Below are positions 22,949 to 35,821 of a stretch of DNA of 64,000 bases, in pieces; the first letter of the stretch is position 1; each line of letters opens with the position of its first letter. This DNA comes from Cephalotus follicularis. Taxonomy: Eukaryota > Streptophyta > Magnoliopsida > Oxalidales > Cephalotaceae. The position numbers were made by a program, and so were the translations under genes. Location of the stretch: the NCBI GenBank assembly GCA_001972305.1, contig BDDD01005075.1:2609-66608 (forward strand), in the 5' to 3' direction. The notes beneath the pieces were generated by a model that saw only the letters and a program-made list of their open reading frames with translations, was not told the origin of the DNA and ran no database searches.

Positions 22949-25900
22949 CTTGTTGGAAAGGCATAACGAGGGTTGGAACCTATTTGGACATAAGGGTTAC
23001 GGATTACATTTAAAAAAATTTCAATCCCTACAAAGGGGTAGCCTAACGTGCAAGGTCCAACATTTTTCCAATAGGCCCTAGGATCTCTAATTAGGGTATC
23101 AATTGAACCATCTAAACATTCCAAGCATGTAGGGTTGGTGGATTGGAGCTGGGAATACTCTACCCGAAAATTGATCACTCTAATTTTCAGCACTAGGGTA
23201 ACACACCAATACCCTAACACATTTTCTCCAAACCCTAAACCCAAACCTAGATAAACCCTAAGGGTTTTCTAGGGTACAAAATGGAAGTAATTGGGTTTGG
23301 GAAGTGTTCCATACCTTGCCCCAAAATCCTGAAATGCAACCATTCCAACACCATAACACCAAACAAAATTTGAGTTAGGGAATGCACACAAACACCATTG
23401 CATGCAACCCCCGAAACCCGAATTGCCATTCACATACCCTATGGGTATGGAATGAACATGGAACCTGCAAGAAAACACCAAGGCTGGGACAGAAATCCCA
23501 GACCGCAACCCAACGCAAAAAGGCTCCATAAACAGCACACAATCATAAAGGAAATGTTAGAATTCAAGAACTTAATTCTTTGTCCACATCCTAAAATGGT
23601 GTGCTCCTCCAAACCTGAAATCAATGAATCCATCTTCACGTTAAATCTTCCCCATGCTCACAGCAGAAAAAATGTGAAACAAGATCCCAGGAAGAGAAGG
23701 TTGGAGTTACACCATCTAAACTAATGTTCATCATAAGTGCAAATGGAATCCATGAAAGAAACCATGACCACCTATTATGAACTTTGGATGGTGAAAGCGT
23801 GATTTATTGTGATCATTTTCTCCCTTGAAAGCAAGCTTTCAATGTCTCCATTAATGGAGGAAATGGAGGAGACGGATGGAAGAAAGGAGTAGGAAAGTGA
23901 GATGGGTGGAGAAGAGAATTAAGAGAAAGTCCAAAAGTGTGTTAAAAGTAAGTCAACAAAAGACATTTTAAATATCTCTTTGCATGCCAATCCGTATAGC
24001 ACACATGACTCACCATATTTTCTAATTATTCTCCTCTCTAATAAGGTCACATGGACGGCTACACAATTGATCAAAGGATCTGTGTGCATTTTCAAATTCA
24101 TTATTTACCATTCTCTTGTAAATGTTAAGGTCTAATTTTTAGGTAAATGAAAGCCTAAAATTTTGGCCCAATAGGGAATCAAATACCTAACCCCAATTCG
24201 TCCAAAAGGCCCCCCCATAAGCTCTCTCCATAAATAAGTGCAAATGCACTTACTAGTTCACAATAAACCCTTCGCCGGGAACATTTCATTATGGCGATGC
24301 TCCCACTCACTTCATAAGAAGTGATACATGTCAAGCAAATGAAATATTCTCTGGCAAAGTAACATATCTCTTAGATGCTAACCTCTCACTAAATGATATG
24401 TCTCTCGCACGTCAACCTGTTCAAATATCATGCAGGACCCGAAAGCCGGGTTGGAATTCTGGTACAATGATATATTTCCCAGAACATCCGATCGTTCTGC
24501 TACGACCATCCCAATAGCCTTTCGACCATCTAAATAGCCTCGGTTTGATCTTTAATCAACCCCGGATCCGTGGACCACAAGGTACCACGTCTATCATATG
24601 TTACCCGGTTCACCAGTGTTTTATCACTATCATCGGTTTATGTGCCGCAAAATCCTTCGTCATCTCGGCTACGATCGCGACTAGGGTTTGGATTAATGTC
24701 ACTACTAGGTAAAACGCGATAACTATAATTCTATGAACACATTGAGACTATGAGAGATATCCCAGGAAACCTCTTGTTCCCAATCTCGCAATGTCTGGCC
24801 AGAATTTTAAGTCATCAATGGTCATAGATGTTATAGAGCCTATAACCCTCAACATGGGTGTGACGATCCCGTCTTGCGCACTCGCCCATACATCTCAATG
24901 TAGCTCTATCAAGGCCCAAAGACAACCCTTTTACCACAAAGCCAAGCGAAAACTACAAAACGCATGCCAGCCGCTCAAGTCTTAGGATACAACATAAATC
25001 ACGTATGATTTACTAGTCCTCTTTGACTAAACACTATCGTGACAATAGGAACTCTATTTGACTGAGATGTTGACTCTCCAAATAGATAACCTATATTGGG
25101 TCGATTCAGTATCATGCCTCTGCACGCACCTGTATCAGCTTTAGGGTAAACCCAAATGGCAATGAGATGATCCATCCCCCACACACCAGAGGGCAAGCAT
25201 AATACGGCAAGTCTTTGCGGTTCATCAATTGCCCTAAAATTGTGAACCTATGACTTGGAACTTTTTTCACAAGGGAGTAAGGATCTCATTCTCATAACCT
25301 CTTAGGCACGAGATACAACCCTTTATGGACAAGGCGCTATATGTGTATTCAATTGACATGATGATCAACTGATCCGTTGAGACGGTTTGGGATAGTACAT
25401 ATAGTCAGATGCCAATATATATTAAATATGCACAATAGAATACGTATGGAATTAAGAATGTACGATTCAAGAGTGTGTCATACGTTTGTTGGGAACGCGT
25501 GGCCCACGCGTAGCAGATGACTTATCAATTTGGATAATAGGATTTAGGGCTGATTAACTTTAATTTTCCACAGATAGATTAATCCCCAAGCAATGGGATG
25601 CCCTAATCTGATTCCGAATTGTCCCAATAAATGCAAAGGAACTCTAATCAACATTCAAACAAACTGAAACCAAAACCAAGCATAGGACGAAACGGGTCAG
25701 AAAAGCTAGGGTTGTCGTAAACCCTAGAAATGGACTCTAAACTTAGGCTCACAAGGAAACACACAAAACCCTAGCTTCTAGTCCAATCAACCCACACCCA
25801 AGCATCGCTAACCCTAAGGGATGACAAACAAAGCACCAAAGAAAACCATGGAGGTTTGACTAGGATACACATGCCCTAGAACCAACCCACTGCCACGGCG

Positions 25901-26171
25901 CCAAGAGGAAGAACAAGAAAAGATTCTTATCAATGGTGAAGACTCCTTCCTTTAAGATAATCTCCCTCTACTCTTTATCCCCAAAAGCACCAAGCTCCTC
26001 CAAGCAAATCCTCAAACCACGGATGAGGAAGATGAAGGCCAAGTGTTTAACCTACACTAAATCACTCTAGGTAAAGTTAAGAAGCAATGTGCAAGTTATC
26101 TCCACCTATTATGACCTTTGAGTGGTGGAAGGAGGCTTGAAAATGGCTGCAAATCGCACCAGGCGACGTAG

Positions 26172-26202
26172 GTGTCAATGTGTAGGCGATAGGCGTCGAC
26201 GC
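26172..26202. repeat. Leader-side palindrome pair in I
   Basis: GTGTCAATGT at 26172 and GCGTCGACGC at 26193 are spaced 21 bp, downstream of the TATA box on the minus strand. Confidence 0.75.
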
Positions 26203-26286
26203 GTACGCTAGCAGGAAGAAGAGAAAGCACGGTAGGGAAGAGAGACAAAGAGAAAGAGTCAAATGTGTTCAACAAGCTTCTCTCAA

Positions 26287-26300
26287 GCCTTTTATAGTGT
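26287..26300 (-). promoter_or_regulatory. TATA box of I
   Basis: On the minus strand this reads CACTATAAAAGGC, close to the plant consensus. The main palindrome array of I begins about 40 bp upstream. Confidence 0.7.
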
Positions 26301-26341
26301 TGACTTTCTCTCTCCACAGACCCGGGCATCAGCTTGTCAAG

Positions 26342-26647
26342 GCGTCAATGCCATACGTCTCATATTATCTAGGCATCAACGCCATGGATAAGATGAAACA
26401 TGCGCCTAGTCTCATTTGTCTTCGCGTCAACGCCTAAAACCCATAGCGTCAATGCGTAAACCTACTGGTTTTTAAATCGTCAAGGCCATGCTCTCCATAG
26501 TGTTAACGCCCAACGGATCAATCCAGTTATGGTGTCAACGCATGCTCTCCATGGTGTCGACGTTTAAAGGTACTGGTTTTGTGTGCGTCAACGCCAAGCA
26601 ACTCAACTAGACATGGCGTTGACGCATGCTCTTCATTGCGTCGAGAC
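26342..26647. repeat. U3 palindrome array in copia LTR I
   Basis: Units start at 26342, 26373, 26424, 26446, 26477, 26500, 26532, 26554, 26585, 26616 and 26638. Spacings are mostly 22 and 31, about two and three helical turns. Units include GCGTCAATGC, GCATCAACGC, GCGTCAACGC, GTGTCGACGT and GCGTTGACGC. The array lies directly upstream of the TATA box. Confidence 0.88.
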
Positions 26648-29600
26648 AAAGATGAGACAATCTCTTCTATTTTCAAAACCCTTCTCATGGAATATTTCAT
26701 AGTGGCATTGAATGGACCAAAATCCATCAAATGAAATACTCACTAGCAAAACAACATCTTCCCTGATGTTTTCCTTTCACTAAATGATATGTGTCCCACC
26801 ACATATCAACCTGTTCAAAGTCACGCATGACCCGAAAACCTGTCGTTCTTCGGTATGATGATAAATTCCCAGAACATCCCATTATCTGGTATGACCGCTC
26901 TAACAATACACCGACTATCAGAGTAGCCCCGGTGTGAGCGCCAGTCACCCCCAGATCCGTGTATTACCACGCCTATCAATCATGGTCCAAATAGCCAGTC
27001 GCTTTATCCAGGCATCGGCATATGTGTCATGTTTGCCTCGTCACACTTGGCTTCGATCACAGCCTAGGGTTTGGATGAATGTCACCCCCGGTATTGCTAT
27101 GATAGCTATGAATCTACGATCGCACTAAGACCATTGGTAGACCTCCCACGGGAACCTCTCGTTCCCATTCTGCCTATCCCTAATCAGGACTTTTAAGTCT
27201 GCAACATACATATATAAATAGAGCCAGTCACCCTCAGCTCAGGTGTGACGATCCACTATTGTGCACTTGCCCATACATCTCAATGCAGCTCCCACAAGAC
27301 CGAAAGACAACCCTTTTTCCAGCACCTGACTATTGTTGGGGAAGGCAAAAATCAAAGTGAAGCACTCACCACACAATGCATGCCAACCGCTCAGGTCAAA
27401 GGAGACAACGCAGGCTATAGACCTACTAGTCACCATAGAATATATACTACGAGTCCATAGGAATCATATTGACATTGGGTATGGACTATACAAATAGGTT
27501 TCCTATTGGTGGGTCTGTTCAGTGTCATGCTCTCTAGCATACATCTCACATTTCGCTTTAGGGATAAACTCAATTGTCCACGAGATAACCAACCTCCACT
27601 GCTAACCCGAGGGGAAGCTTAACATGACAAGTCTTCATGGTTCATCAATGACCCAAAGAAAGTGAACCTATGACTTGGAACATTTGTCACAAGGAGTAAG
27701 GACCTCATTCTCATAGCCCTATCGGCAAGAGATCCAACCCTTTGATGTGACAGGGCGCGATATGACATACAGTTAATTACGTATAATTATTCTATTTCTT
27801 TTGGTTGGTGGGGATGAGCCACATAGCCTTGCCAATAAATAAATATGCACATGAAATAGAAAAGGAATTTAGAATTGTATAAATGAAGAGTGTTTATATA
27901 CAAAAGAGCCATATCGTGGCATACCTGGACACTGTAACACCCCCGAACGACGGGAGTCGTTACGGTTTCCTAATCCAAAACTGAACATAACGTATACATA
28001 TATCAAGGCTCGACTTTATTCCTTTTATCAAAATTTTATCTTATCTTTTATTCAAATACATGATGGTCTAAACATAACATTCATAATCTAAAACATAGTC
28101 TAAAACTTTATTCATAAACTAAAAACATAAACATAAGCCAAATTCTTAAACATAATCCTTAAGTCAACTATTGAAATAATAAATCAAAAGGTACTTATTG
28201 TTCATAGACTAATCCTAACAGAAACATAGTAAGATGAAACTCCTATATGATCCTCAGACATGGTGGACATCACTCATCACACGTTTCCCAGATGCTGTCC
28301 CAGAATACCTGCCGCATGGAAACAAAAAATGCGACTGAGCAAACCTCAGTACTGATATAGAATTATAAAATATAAAACGATACTTTAAAGGATAGAAAAT
28401 ACCTAAACCTTTAAATATCATATAACTCATGTATACGATAATTTAACATTATTTCAGAAAATGAAGGAAAGTAGTAACATAAACAATTCTATCAATTCAA
28501 AACCAATATTCGCATTTCAAAACGTTTGACAAATTTTCAAATCGATATCCGAAGGCAGAATATGATTTTCAAGCAATATTCAAGTTTCAAATCGTAATTC
28601 AAGTTTCAAATCCAAATATATATTTCAAAACAGTATCCGAAAAAATATTCAAAATTTCTTTAACATTATCCGAGTTAAAGATTCCAAAACAAAAACTTAT
28701 CTGATTCCATAATCTCATCACAAAGATCCAAAACAAATAATAGAGATTTATCCGATTCCATAATCTCATCACAGAGATCCAAAATTTCATACACATATAC
28801 ATAAGTGCAAGGGGTTTGCACGGCCTACATGCTCCGACGGAAAGACGTGTACGGCACTACACAATCAATCCCCAAAATCCGAATCCTTAACATATCCTAG
28901 GATGGACCCATACGCCTCTATCATACATAACGGATCCATAAATCCACCTCATGGGATTTATTCATAACATAGAGAGACACCGTAGTCTAATCATACCGCT
29001 ACGGAAGTGTCATTTCCCGTGCCAGGCCTACGACATGCCTATGGTACCTCCATAGGTAGGAAATATGTCTGTATATCCTTGTTCCAAAATATTGTTTATT
29101 CCAAAACAATTTAAAAACATATTTTCTAAATCATTTTCCGAACATATTATAATCATTAACATATTTCCTAATGGGAAAGTCATGTTCATTTAACATACTT
29201 CGATAGTGGAAGTCATGTTCATTATCAAAATCAGTATACTTTTTTAATCGAAAATTAACTCATTTATTTTCAAAATAAAGAGACGATTGTATAACACTTC
29301 GTAAACATTTCAGAGTTGAATTATAAAGCCAGAAAATATTCATTTTCACAAAAATATCTTATCGACTTTATTTCTAAACATATCAAAATATGGAGCATAA
29401 CGGAGTTCATAAAATCGAAGGGATCATATTCATAAAACAAAACTGAATTCCTTTCAGTAAAACTGAAGGAATAAGCGAAGAACGAATCCGTACCTTAAGC
29501 GATCACAAAAATGACTTACGAATTGATCAACAAATTTCTAATTGTCCCTCGTAGCACAAAAATCTAAAAGATACAATATCATGCACATAAGGATTCAAAA

Positions 29601-29710
29601 ACTAATTTTGAATATTAAAACAGAAGTTAAACAGTGTGTAAAACATATTCCAATTCATTAGAAGAACAAACAAACAACAAAACTTGAAACCAGATTTTAC
29701 TGGACAAAAC

Positions 29711-29896
29711 CAACCGATTGTTACAAAATCTAGTCGACTGTTTGGGGCATGGCAGTCGACTGTATCACATGGCCAGCCGATTACACAAACAAAGCTAGAA
29801 GCAGTCGACTGTGACAGGGGTCTAGTCGACTGTGCAAGATAAAACAACTGATTGTTTTACAAGGCAACCGACTACTCAAAGTCTAACTGTTGACTG
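29711..29896. repeat. Palindrome array in L
   Basis: Units start at 29711, 29731, 29753, 29774, 29802, 29823, 29845, 29865 and 29887. Spacings are 20, 22, 21, 28, 21, 22, 20 and 22. The first seven spacings are identical to those in D, where the order is a mirror of itself. A further unit, CAGCCGACTG at 32531, continues the phase once B is removed. Solo LTR B landed inside this array. Confidence 0.92.
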
Positions 29897-31054
29897 TTTA
29901 TGTCAAACCCCGTTTTCCAATTTCATACCATTAAGACAAGCCTATATGGTGATATCAGTATTAAACATACATTCCAGCATTTCATTCAACAGTATATAAA
30001 CAATATGCGGAAGCAGTCAATAAGCCGGAATATAAATACAAGCCGTCCGCACGCATCCCATACTACGTGCGGGTACAAGTCAAATATTATCCTTAACATA
30101 AGGAAATACGATAGCAACGGGGTATGAACCGTTCAATCCAAAATACAACATCATAACAGAAATAACAACCTTCAACCGAAAGTAGAAGCTCTCCAAGCTT
30201 CAGCCACAAACTCCAAGTCTTCGCTTAATCTGAAACTGTAGGGGGGTTAGCCGTTGTCCTCACTTGGCTAAGTAGGAAGATAATGCATGCTAAGGAATAT
30301 ATGAATGCAACAAGTATGACAGTTTATATATAAAATATCATTTCAATGGGCCAATATATAAGCAAACATGCCAAGTGGCCATAAACAATACATATGCAAG
30401 AATACCGCACAAGGATACAATCAATTCATACAGTGGTTGGGTGACACCTGTCGCTAACTCCTAGCACCAACTGTGCACCACCTAACTATCACCTTCACTC
30501 AGAAGATAACAGGTAGGTAACATTTACTACCGGCGTTGGCGGGTAGTTTAATAGTGAATTCTGCAAGGCAGACAGTTTGGGTGATGCTCTGGTCAACTCC
30601 TGGCACCCAGAATCACATCCGTAGTCAGTGATATCCTCCATCACAAACTACGGTAGTAGCATAGACAATCAATTCAATCAGTTCAGTTCAATGATATTAC
30701 ATATATATACGATATGCAATATAAAATGTTTCTTTAGAACATATAACATTTCAGTGATCGTACATCTCATATGAGGAAATGATATCAGTACAGCCGTGGT
30801 TTCCAATTCAGAAACAAACAGTAGGTGATAAAACAATAGTTGATAAATCAGTAGTTTCTTGTAAATAATGGTTTTCATATGAAAATGGTGTTTAAACCAT
30901 GAATTGTGCATAGTTCGTTTGATCGTTGTAATATCAATAGTAGTGATGTCAAATAACATCAAACAGTATATACTATATGGTGGTAGCATATACAATTCAA
31001 TAACAATACAAAACAGTAGCAATTAAATCCATGTTATGCAATTTCTACCCAGAA

Positions 31055-31167
31055 CAGTCGACTGTCCTCAAGAATAGTCGATTGGTTTGGTTGAGTAGTC
31101 TACTGCTTTGCCTTGGCAGTCGACTGGATAGGTTGAGTAGTCGACTGCAATTATGAACAGTCGACTG
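31055..31167. repeat. Palindrome array 1 in B
   Basis: Six units start at 31055, 31075, 31096, 31117, 31138 and 31158 (20, 21, 21, 21, 20). CAGTCGACTG occurs three times, with TAGTCGACTG, TAGTCGATTG and TAGTCTACTG. Confidence 0.93.
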
Positions 31168-31934
31168 CTTCTACCCAGAAATGTAGGCAATAGCAGTTTG
31201 TATGCAATGCAATGTCCAATTTCACACATGCAATCATACAGAAAATAGCATACATAGTATGCACAAAATATCTTCCATAACATATCACTACCCCTACCTA
31301 AAATGCTATCCCAAGATCAGTTGGATTTGATCTTTCTCTTTAAAGCTTCCAAGCCTTTTCCCAATAATCCTTTGAACCCAGCAAGTTCAATCTATGTATG
31401 CATGTTTATGGACACATGCATCAGTACCAATAGGTCTCAGTAAACACTTATAACAATCACAATTCCAACAGTGGCTAATTACTAGCTCATTGAGTCTTGA
31501 ACATCACTCTTACCATTCTACAACTTTCTCTTTGAACTCTATGTCAAATATCATTAATTTTCGGGTTCATTGATCTTAACTTGTTTTGACAGGAGGCATA
31601 TATATCTAGGAAACCAGTAAGCATATCCTGACCTTAACATCAACTATAATCCAATCTAGAGGTTATAGTCATCATTTCCACTTGATCCATTTACAATTTC
31701 CATTTCAATTCTAGAGTCTGTTATCTTTAATTATGTTAACAGAAGGTATCCAATATTCTCCTAGTTACATTTTTGTCATAACATCAGAGAATTCGGATTA
31801 AAAACTTACCAAGAGACCAAAGCTTCAAAGTTCCTTCTTGAGCTCTCTAAATCCTCAATGCAAGCTCCATTAATCTTTAGCACATTCTCACTTCACTCAG
31901 TGTTTTTCCAACACACAGACAGCTTATGGACAGC

Positions 31935-31945
31935 TGATATAAAGG
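31935..31945 (-). promoter_or_regulatory. TATA-like box of B
   Basis: On the minus strand this reads CCTTTATATCA, the same site as in A and C. Confidence 0.6.
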
Positions 31946-32217
31946 TTAGGAACCTTTGAATTCGCCAGAGCATTTACTCAGCTCCTCTCACTCCTTCTCT
32001 CTCTCACATGCATTCTTCTTTCTCCCTTCATTCTATCTCTTTCTTACCTTTCTCTTCTTTCCATTCTGTTTTGCAGGTTGCAGGAGGATAGAAGACATGC
32101 AAGCATACCTTTTTTCATGCTCTGGCATCTCCTGTCTCGTGTGACACCTGCCCACCATGCAACCCCCCTTTTGATTCAGTCCAACAGGCCTGCACAGACA
32201 CCTGTTCTGTACCGATC

Positions 32218-32345
32218 CAGTCGACTGGAGGCATTGGCCAGTCGACTGTCCACAATATGCACCAGACAGTCGACTGCTCCCCTGTGACAGTCGGCTGCCC
32301 CTTCATAAACTAGGCAGTCGACTTCCCCCCTGAGGTAGTCGGCTG
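32218..32345. repeat. Palindrome array 2 in B
   Basis: Units start at 32218, 32239, 32267, 32288, 32315 and 32336 (21, 28, 21, 27, 21): three 48-bp blocks of two motifs each. Confidence 0.92.
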
Positions 32346-33599
32346 CCAAGGGCTGTTTTAGGGTTTCTTAGTTTGTTACTTCATCAATTGTACATCCATT
32401 CGTTCCAAGCATTTACCAATCATAAATTATAATAATTGGACACATAATTCAATTAAAATGTATATTTTTTTCAAACATGGAAATCGATATACATTAATTG
32501 AATTTGCGATTATTACAGTTTACATAGACAGCCGACTGTTATGGGCGACAGAACAGCAGAAATCTAACAAACCTATGCCAATTTTCTATCAAAAACAATT
32601 TACCACATTACTAGAGGATCATAATCATTTACATGGGACTTATGTGACACAACAATTGCATTTAAACACAAAGAATCATGCAATGGTGATCTTACTTTAA
32701 GGAGAAGCAAATTTCAATTCATTGCATACTTAGTCATATAGCCAATTTACTGTCCAAATTTCTAACCATTTATTATTAACACCTGATTACAGCCTATATA
32801 AGACACCTCGGGACTTGCTAACAGTCTCAGAAACATTAACGGAGCATGCATGGCAGAAATCAAATTGAACTCTAATAGTTTATGTGTAAACACAAACAAA
32901 ATCATAACAAAACATGATATCCACCCATAACTTAAACAATGATGCACAAAGGAAAACAAACCTGATTCGGTGAAGCAAAGAAGAACAAAACATGTTCCTA
33001 ATCCTTGCAAGTTCAGCTACCAGGCGCAGAAAAATAATAGAGGCAAAAACATTGAATAATGGCATACATATACCACAAGGAAGAGGCAAAAATCGGCCGA
33101 GATAAGGAAAAAGAATCCAAAATCTGCTAGGATAGGGGAAGCGGGCAGAAAATACGGGATTGAGAGAGAGAATGAAGGAAGAGAATCAGTTTTGGGAAGG
33201 AAGAAGGAAGAAACCTATGGAGATGGACATAAGAAATAGAAAGCAAATAGGTTTTTAAATAGCTAAAAAGATTTATTTTCCAAATAAAACAATCTTACCG
33301 TATTACTAATATAAAAACTGTTTTAGAAATTAATTTAAAATACCAAACAATTTATTTTTCTTATCCATAATCATATTCCAAAACAAAAAATATCAAAAGC
33401 CCAAAGAACATATCATATAGCCCAAAACACAAGAGCCCATAAATCAAAAATAGGCCAACATATAACAAAACAAATAAAAATCCCGAACATATGCACATGA
33501 ACAAACGGGGTATTACAGATACCCCTAAGCTAACAACGTTGAGAACATATGTCTGCAGCCTCCTCATGGCTTGCAGGGACACCCTAATCTAACAGTTGG

Positions 33600-34569
33600 A
33601 CATATAAATGTCCTCTTCAAGAAAGCCATTCAAGAAGGTTGTCTTGACATCCATTTTCCATATCTCATAATTGTAATGAGTGTCAATATCAATCAATATC
33701 TGGATGGACTTAGGCATAGCGACTGGTGAGAAACTTTCGGTATAGTCGACGCCATGTCGTTGCCTATACCCTTTTGCGATCAATCATGCTTTGTAAGTCT
33801 CTATCTTACCATCAGCGCCAATCTTCCTCTTGAAGATCCATTTGCAACCAATAGGATTAATACCCTCTGGTGCATCGACCGAGTTCCTTACTTGGTTGTC
33901 ATCCATGGAGTCCATCTCGGATTTCATGGCCTCTAGCCATGCCATGGATTCAGTGCTCTTCACTGTTTCCTCATAGCTAATAGGCTCGTCATCATCGATG
34001 TCGTTGAGTTAGTCAGTGCCCTCAATGAGAAAGCCTATCTCTCAGGCACTGTTGGAACTCTGCCTGATCTCCTCATTTGAGGAGCGCCTAATTCCTTCTC
34101 ATATTGTGGGCTTTCACTAGGTGATAACTCTCTCAGTTCCACCTTGCTCCCATTGTTCCCATCAAGCAGGTATTCCTTCTCTAGGAATGTAGCAGTTCGC
34201 GAAACAAATACATTGTGATAGTTGGGAAGGTAAAACTAGTATCCTCTTGACTCTTTAGGATACCCCACAAACTGGCAACGATCCACTCGTACTTGCAGCT
34301 TATAAGACTCTTGCCTCCTAACATAAGCTGGACAGCCCCAAAACCTTAAATGGTTTAGACTGTGTTTCCTCCATTTAAATACCTCAAAAGGAGTAGAGGG
34401 GAAGGATTTTGAAGGAATCCGGTTTAGGATGTGCATAGCCGCCTGTAGTGCATAACCCCAGAATGATATAGTAAGATCCGCGAAGACATCATGGACTGGG
34501 CCATATTCATCAAGGTCTGATTCCTCCGTTCGGACACACCATTATGTTGTGGTGTTCCTGGAGGTGTCT
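33600..34569 (-). pseudogene. J: copia integrase to RT N-terminal remnant
   Basis: Frames on the minus strand read TPPGTPQHNGVSERRNQTL (integrase core, up to 34569), then ILNRIPSKSFPSTPFEV and LNHLRFWGCPAYVRRQ (34236-34436, integrase C-terminal). RT N-terminal follows: MIAKGYRQRHGVDYTESFSPVA and WKMDVKTTFLNGFLEEDIYM (33589-33783). The catalytic Asp of RT motif A is in MDV. The segment joins 4065-5238 across H. Stops and small shifts separate the frames. Gypsy E is inserted at 34570 inside the integrase core, so the upstream gag and protease parts lie outside the window. Confidence 0.92.
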
Positions 34570-35821
34570 TGTCACACCCCGTTTTCACAAAGACAAAAGC
34601 AGTTGTGCAATTAACATATAAATCCGGCTTAGGAAAATTATGATAAAATTTAAAACTTTCCATAACAGTTGGTGTCTTGCGGAAGCATTATACTATAAGC
34701 CAAATATAAAAACGTAACACGCATCCCATACTACGTGTCACAAAAATACTTAATCTAGTAAAATAATCCAGTTCAACTGCCCACAGAACGGAGCGTGATT
34801 AAAACATTATCCATTAACGACGTAAAAAGAGTAAACTAAAAGTACGGTGCACAACCACCATTTAATACAAACCAGGTCAACAAAAACCAAAAGAGTACAA
34901 TTCCAAATAAGGACATTGTTAAAACTTGTTCCTCATCCATGATGGTCCATACCCGGTCCACTGCATCAATCTCAAATAGTAGGGGGTTAGCCTCTGTCCT
35001 TACTCGGCTATGTATAAGTGCAATTCAGGATCAATGTTAATGCATGGCATGTAATGGATGCACAGTGATGCAGTACGGTATATATAATAGTATATACATA
35101 TGTACATATATATATGTATATCAGTAGTACGGTTGTAACCCGGCCAGGGATACATCACACAGTCACAGTCGTGTCTGCAAAGGACCAGTCATAGTAAGTC
35201 CACAAAGGGACTAGTTGGTCAGTACGAACGAACGCCGCCAGCTCTTGGACCCACGTCGCACTCTTACTTCGGTCCCGACTCCGGACAACACGAAGCAAGC
35301 CAACAGTCCAGAGAGTTACCCAACCAACTCTTGGCTCCTAGGTCAACCCTGCCACTAGCCATTGCTGGCAACCTCCGCCATGCAACTAGTGCAGCACAAT
35401 CACAGTCCAATCACCAAACAGTCACAGTCCAGTCAAAGTACAGTCAAGCAAGTATGATAGTAATTATTTGATAAAAACTACAACAGTTTATTTCAAGTCT
35501 TTTAAAGATTATAACACTTGAAATCGTGCATTTTCATTGCATAGAAAATACTTTAGATAGTTTACAGTATTGGAAATCATTTTTCCCGGTCATTCGAAAA
35601 TATGCATTTGTCAAATATATATTTCTGTACAAATTGATGATTCATTAAAAATCATACAAGTATTTCTAAAATAATGAAACGATTTTAGAACGCAGTTACA
35701 GTCCATTCACAGTCAATTTTATCAATTCAAATGCAATGCACACATATGCTCTAAATGCATCTAAACTTGATTCGGGTCATCATACGTCATTTAAGCGAAC
35801 ATATTCCAACAATGCGTTAAA

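Larger units (their letters stand above)
29901..32517 (-). mobile_element. B: solo LTR of the A/C gypsy family
   Basis: It starts TGTCAAACCCC and ends GATTATTACA, with a perfect TSD GTTTA (29896-29900 and 32518-32522). 2.62 kb with no internal region. It is colinear with the LTRs of A and C, including both palindrome arrays and the TATA-like site. It is the innermost element of a five-deep nest. Confidence 0.94.
27933..33517 (-). mobile_element. L: solo LTR of the D/G gypsy family, split by B
   Basis: It runs from TGTAACACCCC to TATTACA, with TSD GACAC (27928-27932) and GATAC (33518-33522), one mismatch. Its own sequence, 27933-29900 plus 32523-33517, is about 2.96 kb. On the minus strand it starts TGTAATACCCCGTTTGTTC, like D, and ends GGGGGTGTTACA. 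Blocks near 28290-28370 and 28910-28990 match the LTR of G. There is no internal region. Confidence 0.92.
25487..33535 (-). mobile_element. I: solo copia LTR (J family), itself interrupted
   Basis: The LTR starts TGTTGGGAACG and ends CTAACA, with a perfect TSD ACGTT (25482-25486 and 33536-33540). Its own sequence is 25487-27932 plus 33523-33535, about 2.46 kb. There is no internal region, so it is a solo LTR, the product of LTR-LTR recombination. It matches the J LTR. A 17-bp near-terminal palindrome, ACGCGTGGCCCACGCGT, lies at 25495-25511. Confidence 0.92.
5239..33594 (-). mobile_element. H: complete but interrupted Ty1/copia element
   Basis: The element has a 3' LTR at 5239-7876, an internal region at 7877-22950 that contains gypsy A, and a 5' LTR at 22951-33594 that contains nested solo LTRs. 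The 5-bp TSD GTTGG is perfect (5234-5238 and 33595-33599). A polypurine tract sits beside the 3' LTR and a tRNA-Met primer site beside the 5' LTR, both correct for a minus-strand element. Without insertions the LTRs are about 2.64 and 2.59 kb and the interior about 5.15 kb. The coding region is heavily decayed. The H LTR lacks the GTCGAC-type arrays of its neighbours. Confidence 0.92.
22951..33594 (-). repeat. H: 5' LTR, split by solo LTR I
   Basis: LTR sequence occupies 22951-25486 and 33541-33594. It starts TGTTGGAAAGG and ends CTAACA, colinear with 5239-7876. The break, after TCATACGTT, carries the TSD of I, and the missing tail (GAGAACATATGTCTGCAG) is found at 33541. Confidence 0.92.
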
